A stretch of DNA of 36,422 nt from a virus. The notes below the pieces were generated by a model. That model ran no database searches. It had not been told where the DNA came from and was given only the letters and a program-made list of their open reading frames with translations. Positions 35,334 through 36,422 of this stretch are shown here, one piece after another (the stretch's first letter is position 1; every line of letters starts with the position of its first letter). Location of the stretch: positions 1-36,422 of IMG/VR virus record IMGVR_UViG_3300034106_005874. The stretch is one strand, 5' to 3'. Made by a program: the position numbers and the translations under genes.

Positions 35334-36422
35334 GGCCGAGCTCAACCAGGCCCTCGCCCTGGTGGGCCGCGCCATTTCCAACCGTCCCAGCCACCCGATC
35401 CTGGCGGCGGTTCTGGTGGAGGCCAACGCCGGCACCGGCCGTCTGAGCCTCACCGGGTATGACCTGGCCTTGGGGATCCAGACCCAAATCCCCGCCAGCG
35501 TCGAGACCAGTGGTACCGCCGCCCTGCCGGCTCGGCTACTCGCTGACCTCGTTGCTAGGTTGCCCAGCTCCAGCCCGGTCACCCTGCAGGTGGAGGACCA
35601 GCAGGTGACGATCACCAGCCTGTCGAGCGCGTGCGAGCTGCGGGCCGCCGATCCCAGCGACTACCCCGACATCCCCTCCCCAGCCGGTGAACCGCTGCGC
35701 CTCGACCCCGAAGCCATCAGCCGGGCAATCCGGGCCACAGTGTTTGCCGCCGGCACTGATGAATCGAAGCAGATCCTGATGGGCGTGCACCTGCAGCTCG
35801 ATGGCGCTGGCCTCGAATGCGCCACCACCGATGGCCATCGGTTGGCGGTGCTGCGCGTTGGCGACGACGGCGCCGCGGGTGCCGAGAAGTTCGCGGTCAC
35901 CATCCCGGCCAGATCCTGCCGGGAGCTGGAGCGGCTGCTGGGGAACCAGCCCGGAACACCGCTAACCCTGTGCCGCCAGGGTGGGCAGCTGATGGCCATC
36001 TGCGGCGATCAGGTGCTGATCAGCCGCACCCTGGATGGCACCTATCCCAACTACCGCCAGCTGATCCCGCCCTCATTCAGCCGCAGCCTCACCTTCGACC
36101 GCCGGGCCTTTGCCCAGTCGCTCGAGCGGGCTGCTGTGCTGGCCGACCAGCAGAGCAATGTCGTGAAGCTGAGCAGCGACCCCGAGGCCGGCACCGTGAC
36201 GATCCTGGCCGATGCCCAGGACGTGGGCCGAGGCAGCGAATCCCTGCCGGCGGTCGCCGAAGGCGAGCCCATCGAGATCGCCTTCAATGTGCGTTACCTG
36301 CTCGATGGCCTCAAGGCGATGACCTCGGACCAGGTGCTGCTGCGCTGCAACGCCCCCACCACCCCCGCCGTGCTCTCCCCCAGCGGCGACGAGAACGACT
36401 TCACCTACCTGGTGATGCCGAT
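35314..36422 (+). CDS. dnaN: DNA polymerase III beta subunit (sliding clamp), 3' end cut
   Basis: 369 residues are visible and the frame runs off the window close to the expected end (NDFTYLVMP is near the C-terminus of bacterial clamps). Three clamp domains are seen: residues about 1-120 (ELNQALALVGRAISNRPSH, LSLTGYDLALGIQTQ), about 125-245 (RATVFAAGTDESKQILMGV, CATTDGHRLAVLRV) and about 250-369 (LDGTYPNYRQLIPPSF, NVRYLLDGLKAM). The ring tethers the polymerase to DNA. It is very cyanobacterial in type. Overlap with an inserted phage cassette and its place behind phage genes suggest a phage copy, though a chromosomal edge cannot be excluded. Confidence 0.93.
   Translation, partial: MKLTCSQAELNQALALVGRAISNRPSHPILAAVLVEANAGTGRLSLTGYDLALGIQTQIPASVETSGTAALPARLLADLVARLPSSSPVTLQVEDQQVTITSLSSACELRAADPSDYPDIPSPAGEPLRLDPEAISRAIRATVFAAGTDESKQILMGVHLQLDGAGLECATTDGHRLAVLRVGDDGAAGAEKFAVTIPARSCRELERLLGNQPGTPLTLCRQGGQLMAICGDQVLISRTLDGTYPNYRQLIPPSFSRSLTFDRRAFAQSLERAAVLADQQSNVVKLSSDPEAGTVTILADAQDVGRGSESLPAVAEGEPIEIAFNVRYLLDGLKAMTSDQVLLRCNAPTTPAVLSPSGDENDFTYLVMP

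Overview
The window looks like part of a temperate or lytic tailed phage (or prophage) of a high-GC picocyanobacterium of the Synechococcus/Cyanobium type. The phage identity rests on a terminase pair, a portal protein, a MuF-type head morphogenesis protein and a large set of tightly overlapping small genes. The cyanobacterial link rests on the DnaN sequence, a CalA-like AbrB protein and a group-3-like sigma factor. No integrase, tail tape measure, lysis gene, tRNA, rRNA or CRISPR array is visible, so virus, prophage and phage-plasmid cannot be told apart here.

Layout. 1-21038 is mostly minus strand: the late (head and packaging) arm, read from the terminase small subunit (21038) through a DNA-binding NUMOD-like protein, a DNA methyltransferase, terminase large subunit, small membrane and unknown genes, a sigma factor, a KilA-N protein, a small ribbon-helix-helix protein, portal and MuF protein, down to head-tail completion proteins and an unusual family of basic proteins that start MARTYKRDxxGRFAxGGG. 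Two blocks interrupt this arm: plus-strand accessory genes (8579-10785, including an AbrB protein) and a minus-strand array of small unknown genes (3318-6651) with its own promoters and terminator. 21039-21379 is a non-coding control region with 11 GTTAC/GTAAC elements, an AT-rich stretch and a terminator, a candidate replication or control site. 21380-24302 (minus) holds a primase-helicase and a small DNA-binding protein. A divergent promoter at 24327-24372 separates these from the plus-strand early arm (24403-36422): a RecD/UvrD-like helicase, an SF2 helicase, a VRR-NUC nuclease, a RecT-like annealing protein, SSB, many small overlapping cassettes, a polymerase-X-like nucleotidyltransferase and a sliding clamp (DnaN) cut by the window end.

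How the genes may work together. Primase-helicase, two helicases, SSB, RecT-like protein, VRR-NUC and clamp form a replication/recombination set that lacks a visible replicative polymerase, so the host polymerase is probably recruited. The sigma factor lies inside the late arm; a CCGGAAA motif recurs just upstream of late gene starts and could be its target (inference).

Most notable. (1) A dnaX-type A_AAA_AAG heptamer, 6-nt spacer and GC hairpin at 1451-1486 that would fuse two reading frames into one ~550-residue protein. (2) A family of basic proteins sharing an N-terminal module with different C-termini, one carrying a DnaJ J-domain. (3) Repeated cases where a single gene sits between direct repeats that span the start codon of the following gene, as if genes are gained by duplicating start-codon junctions. 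(4) The GTTAC cluster.
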